Shown: positions 28,491 through 37,823, counted from the first letter of the stretch. The stretch is DNA of 64,000 nt from Exiguobacterium aestuarii (GCF_020171655.1 NZ_JAIVAC010000001.1:1178001-1242000), one strand, 5' to 3'. Translations and numbers: made by a program. Notes: a model not told the origin generated them from the letters alone.

Positions 28491-29443
28491 TCTTCAAACG
28501 TGAACTCTCCTGCCACTTCATTCAGAGCAGCAATGACGTCATCCATTTCATCCCACGTATCAATCGTGGCACCTGACGCCATCGGATGGCCACCACCACG
28601 GTAACGCTTCGCCACTTCATTGATGACAGGTCCTTTCGATCGAATCCGGACACGAATCTCTTCTTTGTTTTCGACAAACATGACCCAACATTTCAATCCT
28701 TCGAGGCCAGAGAAGCTATTGACGAGTTGCGATGCCGCTTCCGGGGACGCATGGAACGTCCGGAGCACATCTTTATCAATCTTCACATACCCGACGCCTT
28801 CTTCTGTGACATTGACGTGCTGTAACACGTACCCTTGTAACTGTAGCGTCGCTAAGTTGGTCTTATACATGTGTCGGTACAGTTTGTTCGTATCGATGCC
28901 TTTGTCAATCAATCTCGAAGCAATCTCAAACGTACGTGCCGAGGCATTACGGAACTGGAAGCGCCCCGTGTCACCTACGATACCGGCATATAATAAGAAG
29001 GCCGCTTCTTGATCAATCGGATAATCCCAAATGTTCGCCAGCTCCACAATCATCTCGGACGTCGAACTGACCGTGGTGTCCACGATTTGTGTCATCGCAT
29101 ACGGGTCTTCATCAGGGTGATGATCGATTTTAATGATTGTTTTTCCTTTTAACGCATATGGTCCATCGATTCGTTCCTGATTCGCTGTATCTAGAATCAA
29201 AACGAGCGCATCCTTATACATTTCTTCCTCAACGTGTTCCATCTTTCCTAAAAATTCAAGGTCGGGCACCATACCACCGACTACATAGATCTTTTTATCC
29301 GGATGAACCGACTTTAAAATACGTTGGAGTCCGAGCTGGCTCCCCAATGCATCGGGGTCTGGTCTGACATGTCGATGAATAAGAATGGTGTCAGCCGCCT
29401 CGATTTCTGTTTTGATTGAATCCGCTTTCGCCCATGCCCACAT
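28475..29443 (-). CDS. nrnA: Bifunctional oligoribonuclease / PAP phosphatase NrnA
   Basis: DHH/DHHA1 phosphoesterase that degrades short RNAs and 3'-phosphoadenosine 5'-phosphate. Motifs: HRHVRPDPDALGS (DHH motif I), LILDTANQER, IKIDHHPDED (DHH) and the C-terminal GGGHPMASGA nucleic-acid-binding motif. The 322-residue length is typical (B. subtilis YtqI 313). It stands between a 63-aa gene and the divergent ytpI, matching the Bacillus ytqI-ytpI order. Confidence 0.95.
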   Translation of the reverse strand: MWAWAKADSIKTEIEAADTILIHRHVRPDPDALGSQLGLQRILKSVHPDKKIYVVGGMVPDLEFLGKMEHVEEEMYKDALVLILDTANQERIDGPYALKGKTIIKIDHHPDEDPYAMTQIVDTTVSSTSEMIVELANIWDYPIDQEAAFLLYAGIVGDTGRFQFRNASARTFEIASRLIDKGIDTNKLYRHMYKTNLATLQLQGYVLQHVNVTEEGVGYVKIDKDVLRTFHASPEAASQLVNSFSGLEGLKCWVMFVENKEEIRVRIRSKGPVINEVAKRYRGGGHPMASGATIDTWDEMDDVIAALNEVAGEFTFEENEES

Positions 29444-29518
29444 GATGATTCCTCACTTTCCTACACACTATTATGGTATGATGATAACAGATTACGAGAA
29501 AGAAAGGGGTTCCTTCAC

Positions 29519-29833
29519 TTGCAACTTGTCATGATTGGACTCATTTTGTTCGCGCTCGGAGCGTACCTTGTCTTCAAGCGTCGTGCTTTTTTGACAAAGA
29601 CGCCAAACCGTAAAGCTTTGTTCAATACACAAGCTTTAATCTGGTTAAGTTTATTTCTCGCGCTATTCGCCGCGAACCAAATGGTTGGTGGATTCGGTTT
29701 GAATTCATCGGTCGGTTGGATTGTCAGTATCGTCATGTTGGTCGTCGGCTTAGGCAATGCGGTCGTTGGATTTATCCGTTACCGGAAAATCTATCCGCTC
29801 GCCGCAGAAGAACCGACGAATACGCCTTCATAA
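29519..29833 (+). CDS. ytpI: YtpI-like membrane protein
   Basis: A 104-residue protein with three hydrophobic segments (~residues 3-20, 38-56, 64-86). Start is TTG 29519, preceded by AAAGGGG with 9 nt spacing; the next ATG (29531) is too far from that site. YtpI is known in Bacillus beside nrnA and ytoI, as here, but its function is unknown. It ends at a bidirectional terminator shared with ytoI. Confidence 0.82.
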   Translation: MQLVMIGLILFALGAYLVFKRRAFLTKTPNRKALFNTQALIWLSLFLALFAANQMVGGFGLNSSVGWIVSIVMLVVGLGNAVVGFIRYRKIYPLAAEEPTNTPS

Positions 29834-29872
29834 AAAGAGAGCACCCGCTACTCGTGTAGCCGGTGCTCTTTT
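29833..29872. terminator. Bidirectional terminator between ytpI and ytoI
   Basis: AGAGCACCCGCTAC, loop TCGT, GTAGCCGGTGCTCT (one C/C mismatch). It is flanked by A on the left and T on the right, between two convergent genes. Confidence 0.87.
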
Positions 29873-29875
29873 AAG

Positions 29876-31186
29876 TTACCGATCAATCAACTGTGCCGTG
29901 ACAAGCGCCTTGGCGACAAGTTGTGTACCTTGTGTCATCTCCACATCAACTTTCCCGAACTTCCGCCCAAGATCGAAGACGTTTGCCGACACTCGAATCT
30001 GACTCTCAATCTGAATCGGTTTCATGAAATAGACGGTAATGTTCTCGACCACCAAATCCCCTTTTTTCATATGACGCAGACTGCGTGTCGCCCCTTCGAC
30101 TAACAAAGTCGTCAACACACCTGATGACGCGGTCCCCATATGGCTCGTCATTTGCGGAGCAACCTCGACAGTAAACGCCGTACCGTTCGACGTGGGATCT
30201 TCTTTCAATTGGTTCGTGATCATGTTGTCGAACGTTTCACCGACTTGTGGCTGACGATTCGCAAGCTGCAACGCCTTCAACACATCTTGACGACTGATGA
30301 TTCCGAGCAAGCGACCATAGTTATCGACGACAGGGAGCATCTCAATCCCTTCCCATACCATCTGGTGCGCAGCGTTGGTCACGCTCGTCTGGACGCCGAC
30401 AGTAATCGGGCTCTTTGTCATGACTTTCTCGATATCATAGTCGTGCGATTTGTCGATGACATCTTTCGCAGTGATCACCCCGACCACCTTCATCTGCTCA
30501 TCGATGACCGGATAACGATTATGCTTCGTCCGCTCATTCAATTCGTGCCAACGTTTCACCGTGTCATCCGATTTCAAATAAAACGTGTCGTGAAGCGGAA
30601 TGACGATGTCTGAGACAAGAAGAATCTCTTTCTTGATGAGTCGATCATAAATAGCCCGGTTAATCATCGTTGCGACGGTAAAGCTGTCGTAAGAAGTCGA
30701 GATGACGGGCATATCATACTTATCCGCCATTCGTTTCACTTCATCCGTCGTATCAAATCCCCCTGTGATCAACACGGCCCCGCCGGACTGCAAGACGAGT
30801 TCATGCGCCTTCTCCCGGTTTCCGATGATGACGAGTGAATCGACATCGATATAACGCATCATCGCTTCCAATTTCATGGCTCCGATGACAAATTTAGATA
30901 ATGTCTTATGCAGACCATTTCGTCCACCCAACACTTGTCCATCGACAATATTGACGACTTCGGCAAATGTCAGCTTCTCAATATTCTCTTTTTGTTTACG
31001 CTTGATCCGAATCGTCCCTACACGTTCGATGGTAGAGACGAAGCCCAGGTTCTCAGCTTCTTTGATGGCCCGATAAGCCGTACCTTCTGATACAGCTAAC
31101 TCTTTGGCGATTTGGCGGACCGAAATTTTTGACCCAACATCGAGTGACTCGATATGTGCTATGATCTGTTCATGTTTTGTGGTCAT
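29876..31186 (-). CDS. ytoI: DRTGG/CBS/hotdog regulator-like protein YtoI
   Basis: A four-domain protein: an N-terminal winged helix (~1-60, ISVRQIAKELAVSEGTAYRAIKEA in part), a DRTGG domain (~75-180), a CBS pair (~190-305, nucleotide-sensing; YPVIDEQMKVVGVITAKD), and a C-terminal thioesterase-like hotdog domain (~330-436). The start ATG 31186 follows AAGGGA with 8 nt spacing. The ligand and target genes are unknown; CBS domains suggest adenine nucleotide sensing. It is the Bacillus YtoI counterpart by domain order and place. Confidence 0.9.
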   Translation of the reverse strand: MTTKHEQIIAHIESLDVGSKISVRQIAKELAVSEGTAYRAIKEAENLGFVSTIERVGTIRIKRKQKENIEKLTFAEVVNIVDGQVLGGRNGLHKTLSKFVIGAMKLEAMMRYIDVDSLVIIGNREKAHELVLQSGGAVLITGGFDTTDEVKRMADKYDMPVISTSYDSFTVATMINRAIYDRLIKKEILLVSDIVIPLHDTFYLKSDDTVKRWHELNERTKHNRYPVIDEQMKVVGVITAKDVIDKSHDYDIEKVMTKSPITVGVQTSVTNAAHQMVWEGIEMLPVVDNYGRLLGIISRQDVLKALQLANRQPQVGETFDNMITNQLKEDPTSNGTAFTVEVAPQMTSHMGTASSGVLTTLLVEGATRSLRHMKKGDLVVENITVYFMKPIQIESQIRVSANVFDLGRKFGKVDVEMTQGTQLVAKALVTAQLIDR

Positions 31187-31351
31187 ACGCGGAGTCCCTT
31201 CTCTCAATACATTTTCTACTCTTTCTAGTATACTGTATCAGTCAAACTTGTTCAAACTGTACTAATCAAATTGCAACATTTCCTTTCTGTTTTCGAAACA
31301 GCTATAATAGACGAGTAGTCAACGTAAGAGTGAGAAGGGAAGGGATTCATC

Positions 31352-32449
31352 TTGAATCAACGCACCAATCAAATTGCACAATCTTTAGCGACGAAAGGAT
31401 TAGACGCAGCATTCGTCACATCGAAGGCATCTGTATTTTACTTCTCGGGAGTATACGCAGAAGCACACGAGCGGCTGATTGCCATCCTCGTCCTAAAGAA
31501 TGGGACAACTGCCATCATTTGTCCTGCCCTTGAAAAAGGAATTGTCGAAGCGAGTGACTGGACAGGTGAAATCGTGACGTACATGGACCACGAGAATCCG
31601 TGGGATAAAATCGTCAAGTTGTTCCTCGATAACCAAATCGTTCCTGAGCGTATCGGGATTGAAGGCGAGCATTTGACATTCAATCGTGTCGAGCAACTCC
31701 GCGCTGGTTTTGCCGGATTGTCGATTATCGATTTGACAGACGAACTCCAAACGTTACGCATGATCAAATCACCGGATGAAGTACGTACAATGAAACGCGC
31801 CGCTGAACTTGCAGACATGGCAATCGAAGCAGGAATTCGTTCACTCCGTGAGGGCGTGACCGAGCTCGAAGTCATCGCGGACATTGAATATGCGATGAAA
31901 CAACAAGGCGTTCGTGAAATGTCATTCGACACACTCGTATTGTTCGGTGAAAACAGCGCTGACCCTCACGGTGTACCAGGCAACAACCGTTTGAAGAAAG
32001 GCGATTTCGCCTTGTTCGACCTCGGTGTCGTCTGGCAAGGGTATTGCTCGGATATCACTCGAACGGTCGTCTTCGGTGAAGCGAGTACGAAACAACGTGA
32101 AATTTACGAAACAGTATTACAAGCAGAAGAAGCAGCGATCGAGATGGCGAATGTCGGTACGACGCTCGGAGCGATCGATATCGCAGCCCGTCAAGTCATC
32201 ACGTCTGCTGGATACGGTGAGTACTTCACGCACCGTATCGGTCATGGAATCGGAATCGAAGTTCATGAACATCCATCGATGGCGGCGAACAATGATATGA
32301 CAGCTCAAGTCGGCATGACGTTTACCGTCGAACCAGGTATTTATCTACCGGGTGTCGGCGGGGTCCGTATCGAAGATGACCTCGTCATGACGGAGAGCGG
32401 TCCGATTGCATTGACGAGTTATCCGAAAACACTTCAAGAGATCGTATAA
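31352..32449 (+). CDS. M24 family Xaa-Pro peptidase
   Basis: A cytoplasmic two-domain metallopeptidase of the Xaa-Pro dipeptidase/aminopeptidase type. The N-terminal creatinase-like domain covers ~1-125 and the catalytic pita-bread domain ~130-365. Metal ligands are visible in FDLGVVWQGYCSDITRT (two Asp), HRIGHGIGIEVHEHP (His), FTVEPGIYLPG (Glu) and VRIEDD (Glu). The start is TTG 31352, with GAAGGGA 6 nt upstream. Exact substrate length is not decidable from sequence. It resembles PepQ and YqhT-type proteins. Confidence 0.9.
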   Translation: MNQRTNQIAQSLATKGLDAAFVTSKASVFYFSGVYAEAHERLIAILVLKNGTTAIICPALEKGIVEASDWTGEIVTYMDHENPWDKIVKLFLDNQIVPERIGIEGEHLTFNRVEQLRAGFAGLSIIDLTDELQTLRMIKSPDEVRTMKRAAELADMAIEAGIRSLREGVTELEVIADIEYAMKQQGVREMSFDTLVLFGENSADPHGVPGNNRLKKGDFALFDLGVVWQGYCSDITRTVVFGEASTKQREIYETVLQAEEAAIEMANVGTTLGAIDIAARQVITSAGYGEYFTHRIGHGIGIEVHEHPSMAANNDMTAQVGMTFTVEPGIYLPGVGGVRIEDDLVMTESGPIALTSYPKTLQEIV

Positions 32450-32450
32450 G

Positions 32451-32483
32451 AAAAAGGTGGGGTCCAAGGACCTCACCTTTTTA
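32451..32483. terminator. Terminator after the M24 peptidase gene
   Basis: AAAAAGGTGGGGTCC, AA loop, GGACCTCACCTTTTT. It is symmetric enough to serve the convergent phosphoesterase gene as well. Confidence 0.85.
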
Positions 32484-32491
32484 CGCATTCC

Positions 32492-33214
32492 TCAATAGAA
32501 CAATCGGAACATGACATCGCGTTGCGGGACTTCATAACGTTCCATTTTCTCTAGAAATATTCGTTTGTCATAAGGGACAGCCCGCAGATCAATCTGCATC
32601 CCCTTTTCCCCGCCTGACAAAATCGCGAACCGCGCAAGTTCATCTCGTGCGACACCGAGCGCACCAGGATTGACGTACCGCTTCTTCTCGTCTTCGAATA
32701 GGTGAACCGGGTGGTGATGCCCAAATAAGATGATATCCCCATCGTACTCTCCATACAACCGTTGCATGTTTTCAAGTGTCGGTTCGAGAATGTCATGGAA
32801 CGGTTCATCAACGATGGTGGCTTGACGCTTTTCGCTCGGGATATGGTAGTGGATACCGAACGCTTTCTGACTAGCCATCTCACTCGTAATCGTTCGTGGA
32901 AGAGACTCAAGAACATCCACATATCTAGAATCGAGATGACGTGCGACCCATTCGTGATGCGGTCGCGTATGCGCGTAGCTTTCTGGGTGACCATGTCCGG
33001 ATAGGAGCGAGACGACCGCTTCATCGTGATTACCGGAAATCATGTGTGCCCCGCGGTCAATCAATCGCTCCATGACCGCGTTTGAGTCTGGCCCCATCGC
33101 AATCATGTCACCAAGTGACCAGATCATGTCGACCCGTTCTGTATCTAACGAATGAAGGACTGCCTCTAGCGCCTCTAGATTTCCGTGAACGTCAGTCACA
33201 ACGCCAATCTTCAT
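32492..33214 (-). CDS. Metallophosphoesterase (YfcE-like)
   Basis: A calcineurin-like phosphoesterase of ~240 residues. Metal motifs in order: DVHGN (residues ~8-12), GDMIAMGP, GNHDEA and, near the end, FGHHH with H-x-H. Start ATG 33214 (MKIGVVTDVHG) has GAGGGGG upstream. The gene follows the SDR gene by 11 nt and is probably co-transcribed. The substrate is unknown; relatives act on phosphodiesters or dinucleoside polyphosphates. Confidence 0.88.
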   Translation of the reverse strand: MKIGVVTDVHGNLEALEAVLHSLDTERVDMIWSLGDMIAMGPDSNAVMERLIDRGAHMISGNHDEAVVSLLSGHGHPESYAHTRPHHEWVARHLDSRYVDVLESLPRTITSEMASQKAFGIHYHIPSEKRQATIVDEPFHDILEPTLENMQRLYGEYDGDIILFGHHHPVHLFEDEKKRYVNPGALGVARDELARFAILSGGEKGMQIDLRAVPYDKRIFLEKMERYEVPQRDVMFRLFY

Positions 33215-33225
33215 CGCTCTCCCCC

Positions 33226-33951
33226 TCACTTTCGATACTGATGGACAACGTTGACCCCGCCGGTCACATCGATGACGGCGCCCGTAATCATATCTGATTC
33301 CTCATGTAATAGGAAGGAAATGAGTCGTGCGATATCCTCTCCAGTTCCGTGTCGTCCGACTGGAGTCCCTTCATCGATTTCCGCTTCCTCGATACGCATC
33401 TCTTTTTGAGATCCGACGATGTTTCCTGGATTGACCATATTTGCCGTAATCCCAAAAGGCGCTTCCTCAAGAGCGACCGATTTCGTCAAACTGACGAGTG
33501 CCGTTTTTGCTGCTGCAAATGCTGAACGGTGAATCCATCCGGGAGCTGATGCACTTTCCGGAAACCCGTATGAGATGATGCGCCCGAAACGATTCGAGCG
33601 CATCGAAGGAATCGCGCGACGCATCAACCAAAACGAGGCGGACAGGTTACCTGTCACCACTTCATCCCACTCTTCATCTGTCAATTCAACAAGCGGTTTC
33701 CGTTCAAAAATGTATGGACCCGCATTTAAAATCAAAGCATCCGGTTCACCAAACCGCTCGACCGCCTCCTCATAAGCCGAGAGCAGCTGTTCGCGGTCTG
33801 TCAATCCTGCCTCGATCATATGTATCCGCTCATGTTCCCAATCAATCGGATTCCGCTGTAAAATACTGACGTGCCATCCATCTTGCAAAAGACGCTCTGT
33901 CACGACACGGCCAATCCCTTTCGCACCAGAAGTAATCATTACATGTCTCAT
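33226..33951 (-). CDS. Short-chain dehydrogenase/reductase-like protein with atypical active site
   Basis: A 241-residue Rossmann protein of the classical SDR family, close in context to Bacillus YtkK. Cofactor motif TSGAKGIGR (residues 7-15) and structural LILNAG are present, and catalytic Ser is in IISYGFPES. The YxxxK motif reads F-A-A-A-K (RSAFAAAK), so the catalytic Tyr is Phe; the codon is TTT in the sequence. Normal dehydrogenase activity is therefore doubtful, though it may bind a nucleotide. It is upstream of the phosphoesterase in a two-gene unit. Confidence 0.9.
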   Translation of the reverse strand: MRHVMITSGAKGIGRVVTERLLQDGWHVSILQRNPIDWEHERIHMIEAGLTDREQLLSAYEEAVERFGEPDALILNAGPYIFERKPLVELTDEEWDEVVTGNLSASFWLMRRAIPSMRSNRFGRIISYGFPESASAPGWIHRSAFAAAKTALVSLTKSVALEEAPFGITANMVNPGNIVGSQKEMRIEEAEIDEGTPVGRHGTGEDIARLISFLLHEESDMITGAVIDVTGGVNVVHQYRK

Positions 33952-34078
33952 CGTCCAACCTCCTCCGCCTTATTTTACCCGTTCTTTCACGTGAATTCCA
34001 AACTTGGACATGTCGTGAACAATTCTATGAAAAAATTCACTCCTTTTCATGACGAAAAAGCGTGAAATTCGAAAGAAG

Positions 34079-34087
34079 TGGTATACT
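34079..34087 (+). promoter_or_regulatory. Extended -10 promoter of the universal stress gene
   Basis: TGGTATACT (TG-n-TATACT) lies 48 nt before the start codon. No good -35 was seen, as is common for extended -10 promoters. Confidence 0.5.
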
Positions 34088-34134
34088 ATATATGTAAGCC
34101 GAACGTATATTTCGAGCGAAAGGTTGGGATTTAC

Positions 34135-34572
34135 ATGGCAATTGTATACAAACACATTCTATCTGCCGTTGACGGCTCTAAAGAGGCGGAACGTGCATTT
34201 GAGACCGCAATCGATGTCGCCATTCGTAACGAAGGGAAACTGTATGTGGGTCACGTGATTGACACGCGTACATTCGCGACAGTTGAAGCCTACGACCGGA
34301 CGATTACCGAACGCGCAGAAACGTATGCCAAAGAGTTACTCGAAGACTATGTGAACCGCGCGAAAGAACGTGGTGTGAAAGAAGTCGAGACCGTCATTGA
34401 ATACGGTTCTCCAAAAGTGACAATCGCTAAAAAGATTGCTCCTAACCATGATATTGATCTTATTATTTGTGGCGCGACTGGGTTGAACGCTGTCGAACGC
34501 TTCTTTATCGGAAGTGTTTCAGAAAGTATCGTCCGCTATGCGAAGTGCGACGTGCTCATCGTCCGTCAATAA
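34135..34572 (+). CDS. Universal stress protein, UspA family
   Basis: A 145-residue alpha/beta protein. The ATP-binding signature G-2x-G-9x-G(S) is seen as GATGLNAVERFFIGSVSES, with the N-terminal ILSAVDGSKEAERAF strand-turn. This predicts an ATP-binding dimer rather than the non-binding UspA form. It is a single gene with an extended -10 promoter and a terminator shared with the 3D-domain gene. The role is usually survival under starvation or oxidative stress. Confidence 0.94.
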   Translation: MAIVYKHILSAVDGSKEAERAFETAIDVAIRNEGKLYVGHVIDTRTFATVEAYDRTITERAETYAKELLEDYVNRAKERGVKEVETVIEYGSPKVTIAKKIAPNHDIDLIICGATGLNAVERFFIGSVSESIVRYAKCDVLIVRQ

Positions 34573-34585
34573 TCATTTATTCTCG

Positions 34586-34621
34586 AAAAAGGGGTCTTGC
34601 GCAATCGCAAGACCCCTTTCT
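34586..34621. terminator. Bidirectional terminator after the universal stress gene
   Basis: AAAAAGGGGTCTTGCG, loop CAAT, CGCAAGACCCCTTTC. It serves both convergent genes. Confidence 0.9.
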
Positions 34622-34624
34622 TTA

Positions 34625-35221
34625 TTACAACACCTTGACCGTAACCGTTTTACGACCGAATTGAATCGCCGCACTGTGCGAATACATTAAGATGTCGATT
34701 TTATTTCCTTTGATGGCGCCGCCAGTATCTGCAGCCGTATATGTTCCTAACAACTTGCTCCCTACGTATACTTGAACTTTCGTTCCAAGTGGAATGACAC
34801 GTGGGTCGACCGCGATCACATTACGTTTTTGTTTACGAACGTCCCAACCGAGAGCCGTTTTCCCAGAACAGCCTTTGCAATAAGGTGTATACGCCGATGC
34901 TTTCATCGCGTAAGTTTTGCCGACAGACTGTTTCTTCGCTCCTGTTGTCGTGACATAACTTGTCGCAATCCATGCTTTTTTCTTTTTATAATAAACTTGT
35001 GTCCAGGCACCTTTTGAACCTAAACGTTGTAACTTTTGACCTTTGTTTAACTTGCCTAAGATTTTTGTACCCACTCGTGCATCTGAACGGATATTTAAAT
35101 CGTTCACTTTACTGACGACATAAACTTTATTTGAAGAGGCAGCTTGCACTTGCGATTGTGGCAGGAAAAGCGTTGAAACTAAAATCGTAATTAGCATCAT
35201 CCATCCTAACTTTTTAAGCAT
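34625..35221 (-). CDS. Secreted SH3 and 3D-domain protein (YocH-like)
   Basis: A 198-residue exported protein. The signal peptide is ~1-27 (MLKKLGWMMLITILVSTLF...VQAAS), followed by a bacterial SH3 domain (~30-92, LNIRSDARVGTKILGKL) and a 3D domain (~105-198) with Asp residues in AVDPRVIPLGTKV, AADTGG and KIDI. 3D domains occur in muralytic transglycosylase-like enzymes (YocH, MltA fold), so a cell-wall role is likely. In Bacillus yocH belongs to the WalR regulon, and WalR-like boxes occur upstream here. Confidence 0.88.
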   Translation of the reverse strand: MLKKLGWMMLITILVSTLFLPQSQVQAASSNKVYVVSKVNDLNIRSDARVGTKILGKLNKGQKLQRLGSKGAWTQVYYKKKKAWIATSYVTTTGAKKQSVGKTYAMKASAYTPYCKGCSGKTALGWDVRKQKRNVIAVDPRVIPLGTKVQVYVGSKLLGTYTAADTGGAIKGNKIDILMYSHSAAIQFGRKTVTVKVL

Positions 35222-35555
35222 GCAATCGTTCCTCCCTTAGTTCAGATCGTGTCATCGATGAATTTCACATCGAATGTTTCGTCCAGATAACTATATGATG
35301 AAATATGTAGCAGTGCCGTTACACTTACAGTTCATTTGAATGTCACGAACGTTACAACTTGATGTCAAAACAACCGATTATTTGCTTTAAATTGCACCTT
35401 TGAAACGAAGTAGAGATATTTATATAAATACTCATCCAATATATGGTTCTTTCATGACTCAAATGTTACAAAATGATATAAAACATGCACCTAATGTTAC
35501 AAAGCGAAAAATCATTTGTCCCATTCATTCTCTAGCACGTTAGGAAAAAAGGCTC
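35222..35555 (-). promoter_or_regulatory. Long upstream region with repeated TGTAAC boxes
   Basis: This ~330-bp gap holds no gene. On the minus strand it carries TGTAAC at 35323, 35356, 35470 and 35501, and TGTAAG at 35329. The copy at 35323-35307 reads TGTAAC-N5-TGCTAC, 11 of 12 specified bases of the WalR consensus TGTWAH-N5-TGTWAH. The copy at 35356 has a 4/6 second half. No confident -10/-35 pair was placed. Confidence 0.4.
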
Positions 35556-35590
35556 AAAAAAACCCACGTTACGCAAAGTAACGTGGGTTT
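35556..35590 (-). terminator. Intrinsic terminator of ackA
   Basis: The minus strand reads AACCCACGTTAC, TTTGC loop, GTAACGTGGGTT and then a T run, 8 nt after the ackA stop codon. Confidence 0.9.
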
Positions 35591-35598
35591 GAGTGATC

Positions 35599-36810
35599 TT
35601 ATGCGTGCTCTTCAACGAGGTTTGCAATGCGAACCGTATCGCGCGCGATGACCAATTCTTCGTTCGTCGGGATGATGATGACCTTAACTGGTGAGTGTGG
35701 GTAGTTGATGAACAACTCTTTGCCTCGTGCACCATTGTTAAGTGAAGGATCCCAGTAGACGCCCATGAATTCGAGACCACGGAGGATACGCTCACGGATG
35801 ACATCCGAGTTTTCACCGACACCGGCAGTGAAGATGATGGCGTCGACACCATTCATTTCAGCAGCATATTGACCGATGTAACCGTGAATACGGTTTGAGA
35901 AGATTTTGAGAGATACTTCTGCACGGTGGTTTCCTTCTGCAGCCGCTTGCTCGATGTCACGTAAGTCACTTGAAATACCAGAGAGACCGTAAACACCAGA
36001 CTCTTTGTTCATGACGTTCAAGACGTCTTCAGCAGACTTCCCTGTTTTTTGCATCAAAAATGGGATAAGGGCTGGGTCAAGCGAACCTGAGCGAGTTCCC
36101 ATCGTAATTCCTTCAAGCGGTGTGAAGCCCATTGTTGTATCAATCGAACGACCACCTGCAACGGCTGCGATTGACGCACCGCTACCGAGGTGACATGAGA
36201 TTAAACGCAAGTCTTCGAGCGGACGACCGAGAAGTTCTGCTGCACGTTGTGTCACATACTTGTGGCTCGTCCCGTGGAAACCATATTTACGTACACCGTG
36301 CTCTGTATAGTATTCATACGGAAGACTGTACAAGAAGTTCTCTTCTGGCATCGATTGGTGGAATGCCGTGTCGAATACCGCAACTTGTGGAACGTTTGGC
36401 AAGATTGCTTGGAAAGCACGAATCCCAGTCAAGTTTGGTGGGATGTGAAGTGGTCCGAGCTCTGTGAAAGACTCGATGTTCTTCATGACTTCGTCATCGA
36501 TCACAACCGAATCCGCATACAACTCTTTCCCGTGTAACACACGGTGACCTACGCCAGAAATTTCATCGAACGATTGAATGATATCAAGTTCGATCAGTTT
36601 CTCTAACGTCAATTCAACCGCTTCTTTGTGCGTGTGAAGTGGCGTGACCACGTTGAACTTCTGTCCTTCACCGTACTTGATTGTAAAAATTGCATCTTCT
36701 TTCCCTACACGCTCAACCAATCCAACTGCGAGCAACTCTTCCGTTGGCATCTCGAGTAACTGGAACTTGAGCGATGAACTACCAGCATTGACTGCCATAA
36801 TTTTCGTCAT
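35599..36810 (-). CDS. ackA: Acetate kinase
   Basis: Interconverts acetyl phosphate plus ADP with acetate plus ATP. This overflow pathway yields ATP and feeds the acetyl-phosphate pool. Signatures are [13 protein letters not shown] near the start, [21 protein letters not shown] and HLGSGAS (phosphate-binding). Start ATG 36810 ([10 protein letters not shown]) is 6-7 nt after AGAGGTG; the GTG three codons earlier overlaps that box. The ~403 residues are normal. It is followed by ytxK and tpx upstream, as in Bacillus. Confidence 0.97.
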   Translation of the reverse strand: MTKIMAVNAGSSSLKFQLLEMPTEELLAVGLVERVGKEDAIFTIKYGEGQKFNVVTPLHTHKEAVELTLEKLIELDIIQSFDEISGVGHRVLHGKELYADSVVIDDEVMKNIESFTELGPLHIPPNLTGIRAFQAILPNVPQVAVFDTAFHQSMPEENFLYSLPYEYYTEHGVRKYGFHGTSHKYVTQRAAELLGRPLEDLRLISCHLGSGASIAAVAGGRSIDTTMGFTPLEGITMGTRSGSLDPALIPFLMQKTGKSAEDVLNVMNKESGVYGLSGISSDLRDIEQAAAEGNHRAEVSLKIFSNRIHGYIGQYAAEMNGVDAIIFTAGVGENSDVIRERILRGLEFMGVYWDPSLNNGARGKELFINYPHSPVKVIIIPTNEELVIARDTVRIANLVEEHA

Positions 36811-36929
36811 GTCATACACCTCTTACCTTTCGTTTTAAACGCGTTTCTTTATCTGTTCAATTTAAAACTGATAACTGTATCATAATGAAGATACTTGATT
36901 TTGAATATCTTTTTCAAGTATTTTGTCTA

Positions 36930-37823
36930 TTATTTTTGCGTTGTTTTGAACCAATCATCAATCTGTTTCACTACATTGGCAACAGCTCGAACGTCTGTGA
37001 ACGACGGAAGCTCAACGAATAAGGCTTGTTTCGGGCGTGTGACGCCTTCCCCTACTTTTTGTAGAAGCAACAAACTTTTCGCATAGCGTTCATCTTTGAA
37101 CATCGTCGTCGGAAGTTGGATCACACCTTTGACAACCGCTTCACGGTCCATCCATTGTTTTAATTTCCCTTCATCATCTTGTTCAAACAAATTGTTCGGA
37201 ATGACGAACAATCCGTGTCCACCCGGTTTCGTATGACGGATCGCCTGTTCCATCATCAAGAAATGAGAATAGGCATGTCCTTCATTACGTTTCATGTCGT
37301 ATTCGGCCGCGACTTCGTCATTTGGGTAGTAACCGATCGGCAAATCCGCAAGTGACAGGTCACTCGGTTCGACAAACAAGGGGGCGAGCGCGTCTTGATG
37401 GAAGTATGAAACCGGCTCTCCTAATAAATTGCTGATCGAAAAAGAGAGACGAAGCAACAATTCATCGACTTCGACCGCTTGTGCCGTTGCTTCTTTCAAT
37501 TGTGAGAGGACCGCATGTGTCAATGTGCCTGTTCCGCTCCCGAGATCGAGAATCGTCGCACCATCTTTGAGGAGCTTCGTTGCCAAGTAGCCCATGAACA
37601 AACTGACCGCATCCGGAGTCGGTTGGTTGTTCGGTGGGAGTTGCGTCGTTTCTTCAAGCACGAGCAGACTGACAGCTTTCCGCACGTCATCCATCTTCTC
37701 ATTTTCGATGTCGACATGGTCAAACACTTGTACTAGTGCCTCAATCGGTAATACATCAAGGTCGTTGACAAGTTTTTTCGCTTCTTTCTTCCAATCACGA
37801 TACAGTTGTTCAAAACGTTCCAT
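36930..37823 (-). CDS. ytxK: Class I SAM-dependent methyltransferase-like protein YtxK
   Basis: A 297-residue protein with the SAM-binding motif ILDLGSGTGTLTHAV (~residues 91-105) and acidic motif II VEVDELL. It resembles N6-adenine methyltransferases, but where those have NPPY/DPPY this has ADLPIGYYP. That variant is typical of YtxK proteins as I recall them, so DNA methylation is unproven. No restriction gene is nearby. It sits between tpx and ackA as in B. subtilis. Confidence 0.9.
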   Translation of the reverse strand: MERFEQLYRDWKKEAKKLVNDLDVLPIEALVQVFDHVDIENEKMDDVRKAVSLLVLEETTQLPPNNQPTPDAVSLFMGYLATKLLKDGATILDLGSGTGTLTHAVLSQLKEATAQAVEVDELLLRLSFSISNLLGEPVSYFHQDALAPLFVEPSDLSLADLPIGYYPNDEVAAEYDMKRNEGHAYSHFLMMEQAIRHTKPGGHGLFVIPNNLFEQDDEGKLKQWMDREAVVKGVIQLPTTMFKDERYAKSLLLLQKVGEGVTRPKQALFVELPSFTDVRAVANVVKQIDDWFKTTQK

